A stretch of 64,000 nucleotides of DNA, from the NCBI RefSeq assembly GCF_020080835.1, contig NC_058164.1, forward strand, positions 6,659,666 through 6,723,665. The letters run 5' to 3'. The notes below the pieces were generated by a model. That model was not told the origin of the DNA, did no database searches, and was given only the letters and a program-made list of their open reading frames with translations. Of the stretch, positions 32,366 to 44,659 are shown piece after piece (the stretch's first letter is position 1; each line of letters starts with the position of its first letter). A program made the position numbers and the translations under genes. The stretch is from Cotesia glomerata (Eukaryota > Arthropoda > Insecta > Hymenoptera > Braconidae).

Positions 32366-33220
32366 TTTATTTTATTTTATTTGTATTTTTCCATTACATA
32401 AACCCAACAGCCAAAAGGGCCAATAACAGGGTTACTTAATTTTTACAAAGTTGAAGATTTTGACATTGTAGCAATCTTAAGATAGTGTAAGGCTCTATAT
32501 AAACTAAAACTTAATAATAGAATGTTTAATGTATTTATTTACATATAGTTTAGTAACTAATGTAGTAAAAAGAAAGAGAAAAAAAAAGAAAAAATAGAAA
32601 AAATAGAAATGATACAAGTTTACATATGCAGAGTTACATTTTCAGCTCCTATTGTTGTTAGCCAGGACCAAGTATACCTATATTAGTTATATTATGAGGA
32701 GTTAAGTATCGGTATCACGCAATTTCGGAATTATTGACGCAAGAGTACTAGGAGTGAGCGGTTGATTGTATCCGAAAAGATCAAGTTCAAGATCCTCATC
32801 ATTATTATTGGCAACGACGAAATTACAAATTGCTGAGAGTCTATATATACAATGGAGATGCCTGTGCCAAAGTCGATCTCACTAGAGGAAGATGGAAGAG
32901 ATTCGAGGATCTGAGGTTACGCGATGGGAGTTTAATAGGGAGCAAGGAGAGGAAATTTGGGCTGTGAATAAAACTCCTACAAACACCCATAATAAATAAT
33001 ACCGCCGCACATTTTCTTCTCTCTTCGAGAATCAGCATATTAGTGCTCCTACATAAATCGAGATAATCGGTTCCACGAACCGGATAGTCACCAGTTTTTC
33101 TTGTAGACAAGATATTTAATGAATTTACGTTGTATTATTTCGAGGCTCTGTATATGCTTTTTATAGGTCGGTGACCAGATAACCGACGCATACTCTAACT
33201 TAGGTCGAACGAGGGCTGAA
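32366..33220 (-). mobile_element. 5'-truncated non-LTR retrotransposon, 3' end of ORF2
   Basis: On the minus strand, decayed coding sequence just inside 33,220 reads like the C-terminal region of Jockey-type reverse-transcriptase polyproteins: an LEYASVIWSPTYKKHIQ-like phrase, QRKFIKYL, then YLDLCRSTNMLILEERRKC and a FHLPLVRST segment. Frameshifts and stops interrupt it. The 3' end (left) is an A-rich tail of AAAATAAAAT units. It splits the Helitron 5' terminus: CTTATTCTCTT ends at 32,365 and TCTTAATAATATAGA starts at 33,221, leaving a possible 4-bp TCTT duplication. It is a dead 5'-truncated copy. Confidence 0.78.
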
Positions 33221-33235
33221 TCTTAATAATATAGA

Positions 33236-34592
33236 TTTTTTCAATAAAACATTTTTTTTTTAAGCAAATGTAAGTGATAAAAATACAAATAAAAAAAAAA
33301 GGTTTTAAAATTTCAAAATTTCGTGTATTTAAAATAAGCCAGTAAATTTATTTAACGTCTCTATTTTTATTTATCATTTCTTCCCGGTAATTAAGTCACC
33401 GGGGAGTAAGAGAAGAAAAATAGGACAAGCAATGAAAGAATAAAAAAAAAGTAGACAAGTAAAAATAAGAACTAAAGTAAAAGGTTGGTCTGTTGTAGTT
33501 GTTCTGTCCTTAGGGTTTACCACCGTCGAAACGACGGAGCATATAGAGAAGAGTAACCACTTGGTCGTAACGCGCAAATTAATGTCCTGCGTGTTTACGA
33601 GCGGGTTTGAAAAAGTCGTAGCTTAAAACTACTCTGAATTCTCTTCTCTAGTTTGTTGTCTGTAGTGTTACGTGTAGTAGCCGATACAAGCTTTGATGCC
33701 CCGGTTTAGTTGCAGTATACGAGAGCAAAAGACGCTGAAATGAAGTTGAAGTGACCAGAAAGAGAAAAGAGCAGAAGAGCCCGGGCTTCCTGAGCCCTGA
33801 GCCCTGGGCTCTTGGTCGGGTCGTTGGTCGTCGCGTCTCTTGCATCGCATCGTTGCCGGGGGCTGACGTTCTCGAATAATGAACGAGCAAAGTACCGACG
33901 GGAACTCTGGTCCGAGCAGACTAGAGCGAGAGCCTCTACTCCAGATTGAGAGAACTAGTCCATCGATGTACATATATATGTATATATGTATTTGTATATT
34001 TATATATTTATATATACCCAGCATCCCAACGTGGGAAATCTGCGGAAGCTAGTACAGAGCGAAAGCATTTTTTAATGTTCGTTTTATCGCTGGTTGACGT
34101 ACAACATTCAAAATAAAAGTATATGTCGAGCTTGTAAATTAATTTCGACATATATATAAGCTCATTGTTATTTCACTCTTTAATCTAATCGCGTTTGTTT
34201 CCGTCCCTCTGTTTTTATTTCGTCTCGCGGATGTATTTTTCTGGCGAATGAATTACCGGATTTTCGGTTAAATTTTAACCACTTCGAGAGATTGTTTTTT
34301 AATGAGCTTGTTTTGTTTAAAATTCAGCCTTTCTGTAAATAATCTGACCTCCTTTTCTGGTAATTTCAGTTAATTTTATACCAAAATTAGATTTAGATCG
34401 TCAAAGGTTTTATTATTACTGAGTTACGTGTATTTTTATAGAGTTTCTTTATTTTTTATTTATAATATGAGGTTGTTTGCAGACAGGATGAAAATTTATA
34501 GAGAGAATTAAGGGGTGAATATTTTGTCCTACATCAATGTTCTAGATAGAAAATTGTAAAAAAATCCTTGTCGAATTTTTTTTTTTAGTCAC
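33236..34592. other. Desert segment with a GC-richer unique island
   Basis: About 33,370-34,300 is non-repetitive and relatively GC-rich, with purine/pyrimidine-biased runs and small chance frames on the minus strand. It could be an untranslated first exon or enhancer. I see no codon pattern or domain. The rest is A/T DNA. Confidence 0.45.
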
Positions 34593-35050
34593 TTAAGGAA
34601 GTACGAGCGCTGGACGGGGTGGGGATAGGTATCGACTCTAGCGCGGTAAGGGGAGAGCAGTAACCATATGATTTTTCTCAATGTATAGATATACATTTAA
34701 CATTGGCTAATGGCGGCATTTATTTTTCTTTTAATTAATACACTTTAATTAGTCGGGCAAGTGTAAATTTTTTTGAATAAAATTTATCACATATATATTT
34801 ACTTTCATCCATAAGTTTTTTAAAAATATTCACCGACAGTTTTACGAGAAAAATACAGAAAGGTATCAATGCTTGAAGGTTACCCCATAAGACCAATGTT
34901 AAATTGCTCATCTTTAAAGTTAACTATTTATTTAAATAATCGGGCAATCTCTTTCAAATTTTCGGAATTTGTTTAGACATATATAAACTTGATATTAAAA
35001 AAAAATCCAGCCTTTTATCAAAAGTTGCCTTGGTGCTCGTACTTCCTTAA
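34593..35050. mobile_element. TTAA-type MITE
   Basis: GGAAGTACGAGC at 34,597 is perfectly inverted as GCTCGTACTTCC ending at 35,046, each flanked by TTAA, the target duplication used by piggyBac and Kolobok elements. The roughly 450-bp interior is non-coding and contains two TCGGGCAA direct repeats. Superfamily choice between piggyBac and Kolobok is open. Confidence 0.75.
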
Positions 35051-35058
35051 GATTTTAA

Positions 35059-35527
35059 GGTAATTATTTACAAGGGTCAAACGTATTTTTGGCTATATCT
35101 AGATGAAAAATTAACATTTTTTAATTTTTTTTATTCTGCTTGTTTTTACGGTGGATTTATGGTGGTGATATCGAAAATATCAAAAAATTAATATTTCGAT
35201 AGCTTTTTTGCCTTCAAAAGTTGGAAAAAGTTTTATCTTTCATTTTTTTTGGATAAAACTTTTATTTTATCTTTTTTTTGATGTTTTGGATATATTTTTT
35301 TTTGAAAAGTACATAAAAAAACGAACAATTAAAAAAAAAACCTGAATATCACAATTTTTTAAAAAATTTATAAATTTTTTAAAATTGTGTTAATTAACTT
35401 TTTTTTTAAATTGTTCATTTTTTATGTATTTTTCAAAAAAAAAAAAATATATCAAAATTAAAAAAAAAAAAAATTCGTTCAAAAAAATGAAAATTAAAAC
35501 GTTAGACCCCACTTGTAAATAATTACC
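35059..35527. mobile_element. 469-bp foldback MITE with 8-bp target duplication
   Basis: Ends GGTAATTATTTACAAG are perfect inverted repeats for 16 bp and imperfect further in. The element is flanked on both sides by GATTTTAA (35,051-35,058 and 35,528-35,535). Subterminal arms around GTACATAAAAAA/TTTTTTATGTAT make much of the interior fold back. An 8-bp duplication fits hAT, P or Merlin; the GG start would suit Merlin. A further copy starts at 63,968. Confidence 0.82.
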
Positions 35528-35535
35528 GATTTTAA

Positions 35536-37210
35536 ATTAGTTTTTAGGTTTTATAAAATTATTTAAAAATAATTTTTTTGGTTTAAAAATTTTTTTCAGT
35601 GTTAAAAATAAAAAATTTTAAACTTTGAAATAAATAAAAAGAGTTTTATTACCGAGCAGCCATCCATCAGCTGAATTTCTTATCTAAAAACTAGAACAAA
35701 AAAAAAGTTCTAATTAAGCAGATTAAACCTCATCATCGCAATAATAATAATGAAGCAATAATTACGCTTCTGATCGCTTGTAATGAGTTTAATTAGGTTC
35801 CGTATGCTTATATTATAGAACTAGGATTTAATATTAACAACTTGATGTATAATCTAACTTCTCTGTAGACACAGAGTCACTCATTATCATCATTATAACT
35901 ATCATTAATACTCCAATTATATACCTCAATAATACGAAGACATTCTGTCTCTAATTAATACGTCCCAGAGCCCAGTTTACGGTTGAATCGCAATCCGTGA
36001 AAATAAACAAACACTCTGGTTAAAAATGAACCTCAATAAGAGATCGGTTTGATTAAACTATCGGTTAACTTTTTCTGGCCATTACTTAAAGGCATAACCG
36101 TACAAATTAGACGGGATAAGATAAATATTTTAAAATATATAAATGTATAAATATATTTAATAATGGAAGGTAAGGATGGATATTCACGGGAATGGTGAAT
36201 GAAAATGTGCGTGCATACCTGCGGTCTGGTACCACCCAGGTGTTGCAAGTAAAGTGTCGGTACGTAACGCCTCAGTGCGTTTAGTTGCGACAGGACGATC
36301 TTGCCAGCCAAAGAGCGAGCGAATAAGCCAAACTCTCAGTCTTATTTCAAGTAAACTCTTTTTGCATCTTTTGTTATTCTTACATTGCAACGATTCTATC
36401 CCGCTTCATTCGAGGTAATTATGGTGGTGTGAACTCAATAAATATGTATATAAATACAAGTACAGACCTCACAAGTTTAGCTTTTATAAAAACCCATTTT
36501 TTATTATTCTATTTAGATTTTTTTTTTTTTTTTAAGAGAAAATGATCATTTAATCAATGATTTGCGGATTTATCATCAGACTTTCACCGATTGACGGCGA
36601 GATTAATAATTTATATTGATTAGTTAGAGATTATAAAATCACCGGAAACTCGCTTTTAATTATTTAACTATGACCCAGTCGCAGACTGTTAAATTTTTAG
36701 TCTTTTAATTCACGAATTTTAAATCAAAGATTTTATGAGAAATTTATATTATTATTATTTCACTATTAAAATATAATTTGATTAAATTTATTATTAAAAT
36801 GTCACATTAAAATAATTTATTTATGAATAATAGTTGAAGTTATGACTCGGCTATTACAAATTATATCATAAGATCGTTATTTAGTATGTAGTCTAGTTTA
36901 ACCCTCAAACTATTCTATCTTGTCGTGAGTAGAGCTCCCTTGATACATTATATAATAGTTTCAACGTGATTTTAACAATGTGTCCGAGAGTAATAAATAT
37001 AGATTAAATTTAATAAATTATTTTACGTTGTGTATTTAATGACTTTTATTAATTTATATCATAAATTATAAACAGACAATAATCCTACGTGTCCTACATT
37101 ACTGAAGTTAAAATTAAAATGAATTAACGCAATAATAATTCAAATTTATGCTATGTTGACAATAAGCCTTTCGTTAAAAATAAAAAAACTTTTTCTTCAG
37201 ATAAATTTAA
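35536..37210. other. Desert segment, mainly A/T-rich with a small unique island
   Basis: 36,160-36,420 is less A/T-rich and unique. 35,640-36,030 has mixed composition. No coding exon, RNA gene or repeat is recognised. Confidence 0.45.
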
Positions 37211-37554
37211 TCTATATTATTAAAAGAATAAGCAAAATTTATCACCAATAGTCAATTTATGATAAGTATTTAGGCTGCGTTCGAAAATGCTCTATCTTTA
37301 GATACATAATTAAGAAATGACCTTGTATCTTGTGAACTATTGATATTTTTAAAGATATAAGCTCATCCCGATGTTACACTCATCAAGACCTTTCATTTGA
37401 ATACCCACATGCATTTTTGATATATTTTTCATATATACATATATATAATATATATAAATATATGAAAAATACATAAAAAATGCATGTGGGTACTCAAATG
37501 AAAGCTCTTGATGAGTGTAACATCAGGATGAGCTTATATCTTTAAAATATATGT

Positions 37555-37585
<31 letters not shown>

Positions 37586-37727
37586 GAAAAATATATCAAA
37601 AATGCATGTGGGTACTCAAATGAAAGCTCTTGATGAGTGTAACATCGGGATGAGCTTTTATCTTTAAAAATATCAACAGTTAAAAAAGTACAGTGCAATT
37701 TCACAAAAGTCATTATTTAATAAAATC
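37211..37727 (+). mobile_element. Helitron family 1 copy, 3'-truncated
   Basis: It starts A|TCTATATTATTAAAAGAATA, with an internally deleted 5' region, then two hairpin modules and the GTACAGTGCAATTTCACAAA segment. It stops at CATTATTTAATAAA before the terminal hairpin and CTAG. Confidence 0.78.
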
Positions 37728-40700
37728 TCAAATCTTTTATTTTTATTTTAACACAAAGTTTTTGAAGCTATACTAAATAATTGTTCAAGTACTGAAATTC
37801 TTGAAGGATTTTTTTAAATAATTAAAAAAATTAATTTTCTGTACGTGATACCGAATTTTTTTTTCTAATATATTTTATTGACACTCAGATTTGGCCACTT
37901 ATAATGTGATTTACCTGTTAAAATTGTGATCAAATACAATATACTGTAAAATCTGTTTAAGTACTGGTTACTTTACCTTAATGAAGAATTAAAAATTGTT
38001 TTACAGTAGTTTTAAGTCAAGTTTTTCTTAAAAAAAAAGAAACTAATTAATTAACAATTGTTTGGAGAATAACAAGTTGTTTAAATGAGATTATTTTTCA
38101 AGAGACAATAAAGCTTGAGCAAAATAAAACAATAGTTTAATAGTCAAGTAATATTAGGTTGTTTTGCGTATTTAACTTTATTAAGTCTACTGTTTTGTTT
38201 TTAAATCCAATAAAACAAGACTAGCAAGAGAAGAGAGCTCGGTGCAATAATAGAGTATAAGTAAGTATAAGTACATACAATAAGTAGAGTCTAGTAGTGT
38301 AGTATAGCAGGTATGCTGTTAGGAGGAATGTTAATGGCGTCGCAGATGTTGGTGATATTAAACGCCTTCTGGCTGTGTTCATACAACACCCAACGAATTG
38401 GAGTAAAATCGTTTTCGTAACCCGCCAACCGTGCTCTTCACGGTGTCTTGAGTTCTTTGGAGCTTACAAACCATCTCACGGGAGCTTCACTAAGCCGTTT
38501 TAAAATAAAACGTGTGAAGAAGATGACGGAGAAGAGAGCAGAGGAGGAGGAAGAGGAGGACCGACAAGAAAGGAGTAAATAAAAATATAAATACCGTACC
38601 GAGATATAGACGCAGATCTTCATCACAATGATGAGAGCTTTCGTTAAAAGGTTCGACGTTCATTATCCCAGTCATGAGTTCGAATAAAAAAAGCTCCGAT
38701 TCTCCCTGATTATCTCAACCGTGTGCATATTTTTAAAAAAGGAGGAAATCATTCACGTCTTTTCACTTCCTGAAAGCCACCGTTCTTCCCAAAGAGTTCC
38801 TTTAATCTCCATCCCGGCTAAAAGCGAGCTTCCAAGTCCTTCTGCTTTATAGTGAGAAAATTATCACCAATACCAGTTCAATCCTTTCATTTTTTTATGC
38901 ATCGGCGGTTTTACTCACAAGATTGATTTATTTTTTTTTTCAATTTTTATTTAATTGTTAAATGTAAGGCTTCATCATCTTTTTAAATTTTTTATTTGTA
39001 ATATTTACAAAACTATATTTTTTTTAAGACAGAAAATTGAAAAAATATTTATTTATTTCATTTTTCAAACATAAATTTATAAAGTAGTACCTTAATATTT
39101 TTTTTTAACTTCCCGCTAAGAAAATTGAAAATTTTTTGATATAAAAACACAACTTAAGCATAAAACAAATTTTATTTTAAGAAATTTTTTTTTTAATTAA
39201 TTTTATTTTTGATAAATTTGTGAATTTTGACTCTGGGGTAATGAAATTATTTTTAAATATTTTTTTCTAAAAATAAATCAAAGAAAAAAAAATTTTTAGT
39301 ATCATAAATTATTTAAAAAATTAATTCTTGCATTTAAAAAAGAAAAAATTGATCAATTTTTCGTTACATCATCATAATATTACTTTATTGCAGATATTTG
39401 GGCTTATTAGCGGCCTGAATAGTATTCTTAGCCAACAAGGGTAAAAAAAAAGCCCTATTGGAAAATTTTACGAGGTTCCATTGATATTTAACGACACCGT
39501 GGCTCAAGGTCTGCAATCTTGATATATTATTGCAGCGCACATAAGCGTATATAGGTATACTTAGCGCGAGCTTAGATTATAGATACGGGGGATAAAAAAA
39601 TGTGTGTAATTTTTTATTTTATATGAAAGTACACGCTTAAAATAGTACTTATAACAAGGTATGTTCAGCTGTTACTGCCGGTGCTCGCAGCAATAATAAT
39701 CCTTCGCGCGTAATGTAATATGCGTGCAGGCCATATCCAACGCGGCATATGGCTCAACATGCGGGCTCTTGGGAATATTGAGAGAACACTTTTGGCTAGA
39801 AAATAGTTAACTGTCTGACTAAACTTTAGATAAGTATATCTATACTCTTTATTGCATACTTATGAACAACTTTCTATACACCATTTATACAATGTATATG
39901 TATATATATTCTTCAGCAGAAAGTCTCGTTGAAATTACTTAAAAGTTTGATTTTCCCTGCACTCTACCGCCCAACTTTATATTTTTACCTTTTAATCAGC
40001 TACTAACTTATTAATAACACGTTAACTCGTTTAAATACTCTGTTGACAAGTCCATTATTATAGTCGGTAGTATTTGACACTTTGACGGGGTTGGATACAA
40101 CTTTTCTTCATTAAAAGCTTGTTAGATTTTATTCAATAATATTTTTAAAATTTCAATCTTTTTAAATTTAGTTTTTGTAAAAAAATTAGTGTTAATTTTT
40201 TTTTAAATTAATAAATCAATTGTTGGATCAAAAATATAAAAATTTTAAGAGAAAAAAAATTATTATCAATTTTGAAGAATATTTTTCGATGTAAAATTTA
40301 ACTGTAAATTTTAGATAAAAAAAATTAGACAACTTTTTAAAATTTAATATTATTAATTTCTAGGTTTATTTTTGGTCTATTTCATTAGACTATTTCATAC
40401 AATTGATCTCAGTAACTTATTAAAGTAGAATTAAATTCTTGAATGTCGAAAACTTGCTGTCGAGTAAAGATTAACTGTCTGGTTAAATTAAGTAACAGAT
40501 CAATTAAGCGATTAGCGATTAATAAATGGCCGAATAAAAATGAATGTATTATCGAGCATGTTCTAAAGAGAGAACACAGTTAGGAGATAATCAGAACACG
40601 AGAATGATGGTCATGCTCAACTCCAGCCAAGTCTGCTCATTCTTCAGTTGAGAGCAAGAGCCAAGGGGTTAAAAGATCTTCTCAATCGTACGGCGGGCAC

Positions 40701-43696
40701 AAAAGGGTTGTTGTCGAGAGGCATGCAGGCAAACGGGAGACGTTATCACGATCTAAAGAAATGTAAGAAAATAAGATCCGCGTGTTGGTTCTTCTACTCC
40801 TGCGAGCTGCGATCGTGAACTCGCGGTCGCGCGACAGAATTAAAGGGAGTAATACGTACTCATACTCATTTTCACTACCACAGAGAGCTTCACATAAATA
40901 TACCAATATATCCGTGGTTCGCTCAGATGGCCTAATTAGTCAACTTAAAACTCACTTAATTAGACAAAAGATAGGACATCTAATTACGTGTACTTGTTCG
41001 CGGCGTGCCGTTCGCCTTCATTACCAAAGTGCCATTTCGCCGATTCAATCGCCGGCTTTAGCTTCCAAGAAATTTTATATACTCACTACCAGCTTAACCT
41101 TTTTTTTCTCTCTCTCTCTCTTTCTCTCGGTACGTATGTATACCACTCAAATCGATATTGTCGCTATTTAAAGTAAAAGGGTTAACATACCACGGGAATC
41201 CCCATGACCTCACTCCAATTCAAGTAATTAAAATTGTTTTTACGTCCGCTATTCCCCGCAATTAATTTACATCGTTACAACTCTTCCTTATTATTATTGT
41301 TATTGATTTTATGATAATATTATTTTTATAATAAATAAATACATTGTTGTAATTTAAGTTCAATAGTAAAACAGAGTAAAATTGGTTCAAAGTTTTATTA
41401 ATTTTAATGTAATAAAAATAAGTTATTATTTTTTAATATTTATTAAATAATTTTTGGAATAAAAAATTATATTTACTAAAAATTAACAAATATTTATTAA
41501 TTAATTATTAAAAAATATTTATTAAATAATTTGATGTTAAAAAATAATTAATAATTATTAAATATCTTCAGAATTAAATTTATTATTATTATGCTTCATT
41601 ATTATTTTAACTACCATATTTATTGATAAAAAAATTATTAATTATTTATTTTATAAAAATTTATAAATTTTTTCAAGTAATAAAATTATAAAGTATCTAA
41701 ATAAATTTTCTAAAGTATCTAAATAAAAATATTAAAAAAATTTTTGATACTTCTCAAAACATTTAAATAAAATACAAAACTCGAACGAGAAATAGAACAC
41801 TGATTCTCCCACGAAATAGCTTAAATTGACCAAAAAAAACCCGGGAATGTAAACACTTTAGCGTAACCTATTTAGGAAAACAGTAAGCTAGTGTTATACA
41901 TCCACTTGGCAATATCAAAGACGTTAAAAATGTAAATTACTCAAGCCCAAGTACAAGCAGAAGCAGAAGCGACTTAGCAGTAGGGCATGTACATTAACTT
42001 TCGCGAAAAGAAACATAGCAGCCAAGAAAGTAAGAAAGCCCGAGAGAGACAGACAGATCAAAGGATAGTAGTCAGCTAAATGGTAAAGAGTCCAGTTGAG
42101 TATAAAGTACGATATAATGCACTTGTGTCTTGCCAAGTCGGTGTCTCGTTAGTAACACTTCTAATTCCACTATAACACTCGACATTAATATACTGACCCG
42201 AATACCATTAGCTGATGAAGCTCGATTTTTTCCCGAGCACTTTTCAACCCTTTTCTATTATACCCCGCTTTCCTGCTAAGTCACCCAAATACTTTAGACT
42301 CTTATCTGTTGCCGGTTTTTTCTTTTTTTATTTTTTTTCCGTCGCTAATACATCTGCGCAAAAATAACGACATTGTCATTTGCTGCGTAATTTATCAGGT
42401 TTTTTGCTCCGTCCATTTGGATTTTTCTTGTCGCTAGATGCTTACTCTCAGCTAGTACACAATACACGATACGATATGAGTTGTGTTTTGTGCGGTAAAA
42501 GTCCAAGTATGAGAGCCTCAAGTCTGTACATGAGAGTCGTTCTTCTTCATGCTAGTACACTGGGTACTTGATCGTCACTGAGCTCGTTATCCGAAGGGAG
42601 TTTTTTTGGCGACTCAAATGAGCCATCAAATGACTAGAACCTGGTGCCGTCCGAGCCAGACTTTCCCCATTTGTTGCCACCAACTTTATTTCCACGCTTC
42701 AATCGAGACCGTTTAAAACTCGCAAGGTCTTTAATCCTCCAACGTACACCATTTTTTTACTTCACTTTCCAAATTAATCTTCATTTTCTTCGCCAAACGT
42801 AAACACACTTTGATGTTTTCGTACTGGTTCCATGATTCTTGATCCTTCGACAAAATATTCCGGACAAAATATCTTAAATAATTAAATTTTTTAATAAAAC
42901 AATTCAAAACAATAAATTTGAAAAAAAGTATCAATTTTATTTTAACACTTATTAGTGGCATTAATGGAATATTTTCTCGGGAATATTTTGTCGGAGGATC
43001 ATCTTTCGTACTACAATGAAAACACCGTTTCATTTTTTAGGGTTGAATATTTTTATCTGTCATTGAAATAAAATCCATTAAATAATTCACACATTTAATT
43101 CAACTGTCGGTTGCTGCCCGTAAATGAAATTTTTATGACAATCAGGCATGAGTCGGGTTTAGTTGGACAGCTTAAACCGAATAAATGAGACTATTAAAAG
43201 TCTCGTCGATAACTTTTGCATTAAAGCAATTCGGAACTTTTGGTTAGTTTATTAATAGTTTAAAATTTGATTATTAAGAGGAATTAAATGTAATCATTAA
43301 TGTTTTATTACTTTAAAAATATAACCAAGAAGTATTGAGAGTCTCTGTACTACGTTTTCTACTTGGAGAACTTAATTTTTAACTTTCTCAGAGTGACTTC
43401 AAGATAAATTCTTAGAAACTCAATTTATATTGATTTTATTGTAATTTAAAGGATATCGGGAGGATAAGATTTCTATTTTTGTACTTGGTTTATAAATTTT
43501 TAAATTTTAAATTATTTAAGGTAGCTCGGAAGAAAAAAAAACTTTTTATTTTATTTTTTATAGATTTATTTAGCAAATTTTTTATACGTATTTATAAAAT
43601 TGAATTTAATGTCTCATGCAAATCTTTTTGATTTATAAATTGAATTTAATTATTAATATATTTTTTTTTCATTAAAAAATTAAATTTAATGATTAA
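37728..43696. other. Six-kilobase desert segment with several unique islands
   Basis: GC-richer, non-repetitive islands lie at about 38,210-38,890, 39,370-39,800, 40,540-41,220 and 41,800-42,740, separated by simple A/T DNA. A CT microsatellite sits near 41,108. Small frames on both strands show no shared reading frame or splice linkage. Their number and spacing suggest regulatory modules or untranslated exons of a flanking gene; this is inference. Confidence 0.45.
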
Positions 43697-44659
43697 TCTA
43701 TATTACTAATCTGTTTTTTTTTAGTATCAGTGCAAAGGTCTTGACTTGACTTTGTGCCTTTTCAAAAATTTATAACATTCTCATCAATAGTTAATTTATT
43801 ATGATAAGTATTTAGGCTGCATTTGAAAATACTCTATCTCTAGATACATAATTAAATTAAGAAATAACCTTGTATCTCGTGAACTATTGACATTTTTAAA
43901 TATATAAGCTCACCCGGATGTTACACTCATCGAAACCTTTCATTTGAGTACCTACATCAATTTTTCATATATTTTACATTTTTATATATATGAGGAGCTG
44001 AGTTTCAAAAGGGTATCTTTTCATTTTTGATTAATCGAGCCAAAAAATTAGTTATCTTCAATTATAAATATTTGTATTGAACTTTTTTTAATTTAACTAT
44101 AAAGTGCTATAGGTTATGAAGCTGCAATTCTATTTTTATTTATAAATCTTTATAATTCTCGAAGTAATTAATATTTAAAAGTTCAGAAAACTGGTCTTTT
44201 AAAATATGAAAAGATACCCTTTTGAAAATTAGCTCCTCATATGTATATATGAAAAATATATCAAAAACGTATGTGGGTACTCAAATGAAAGCTCTTGATG
44301 AGTGTATAATCGGGATGAGCTTATATCTTCATAAATGTCAATAGTTAAGAAGGGTTTACATTTTTTTCTCTCTCTCACCCTCTATTGGACAAATAAAAGT
44401 ATCTCTGTCATACTTGTACAACTTATGGAATCTTAAAACGGATTTTATACATAGATAAATGAAAATTTTCCAAAAATAATTTAATTATCTATCGAAGAGC
44501 GAAGCGTTTTTTTTCAAAATTTGATCTTATTCATGAGCAAAACCCGTTTGAAAATCAACTATCAACCGCTCTTAACAAAAGTCATTATATAATTATGCAA
44601 AATTTTATTTGTTATAGTTCGCAATTCTCGGCAGTTACATAGTGACTGCAGATTGCTCG
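43697..44659 (+). mobile_element. Helitron family 1 copy with internal insertions
   Basis: It starts A|TCTATATTACTAATC, includes the AGTCAAGACCTTT-complement region and GCTGCATTTGAAAATACTC, and one hairpin module split by a MITE (43,990-44,240). Near the 3' end, foreign sequence (about 44,345-44,570) replaces part of the tail. The terminal hairpin (GCAGTTACATAGTGACTGC) is kept, but CTAG has become CTCG. Confidence 0.75.
43990..44240. mobile_element. MITE nested in the loop of a Helitron hairpin
   Basis: ATGAGGAGCTGAGTTTCAAA at the left is inverted at the right (AATTAGCTCCTCAT), and the similarity continues through AAAGGGTATCTTTTCAT, giving about 33-bp imperfect terminal repeats around about 185 bp. 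It lies exactly in the TATATA loop of the Helitron module. The duplication length is ambiguous in the AT repeat. Confidence 0.78.

Larger units (their letters stand above)
27317..33235 (-). mobile_element. Non-autonomous Helitron (family 1), amplified and nested, reverse orientation
   Basis: In reverse orientation the 5' end is the complement of 33,221-33,235 (TCTATATTATTAAGA), preceded by A. The 3' end, near 27,317, keeps the terminal hairpin (complement of GCTGTCACTATGTGACTGC) and the adjacent TTCACAAGTCACGG but has lost CTAG. Inside are the hairpin array, a second Helitron (29,580-31,820) and a non-LTR fragment (32,366-33,220). Removing both insertions leaves about 2.8 kb versus 0.56-0.75 kb for the simple copies. 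No Rep/helicase frame is present, so mobilisation would need a partner in trans. Confidence 0.8.

Noticed and set aside
33374..34024. Overlapping minus-strand frames in a GC-richer island
   Set aside because: Several frames are open at once, with Arg/Pro/Ser-rich low-information peptides and no splice-linked continuation.
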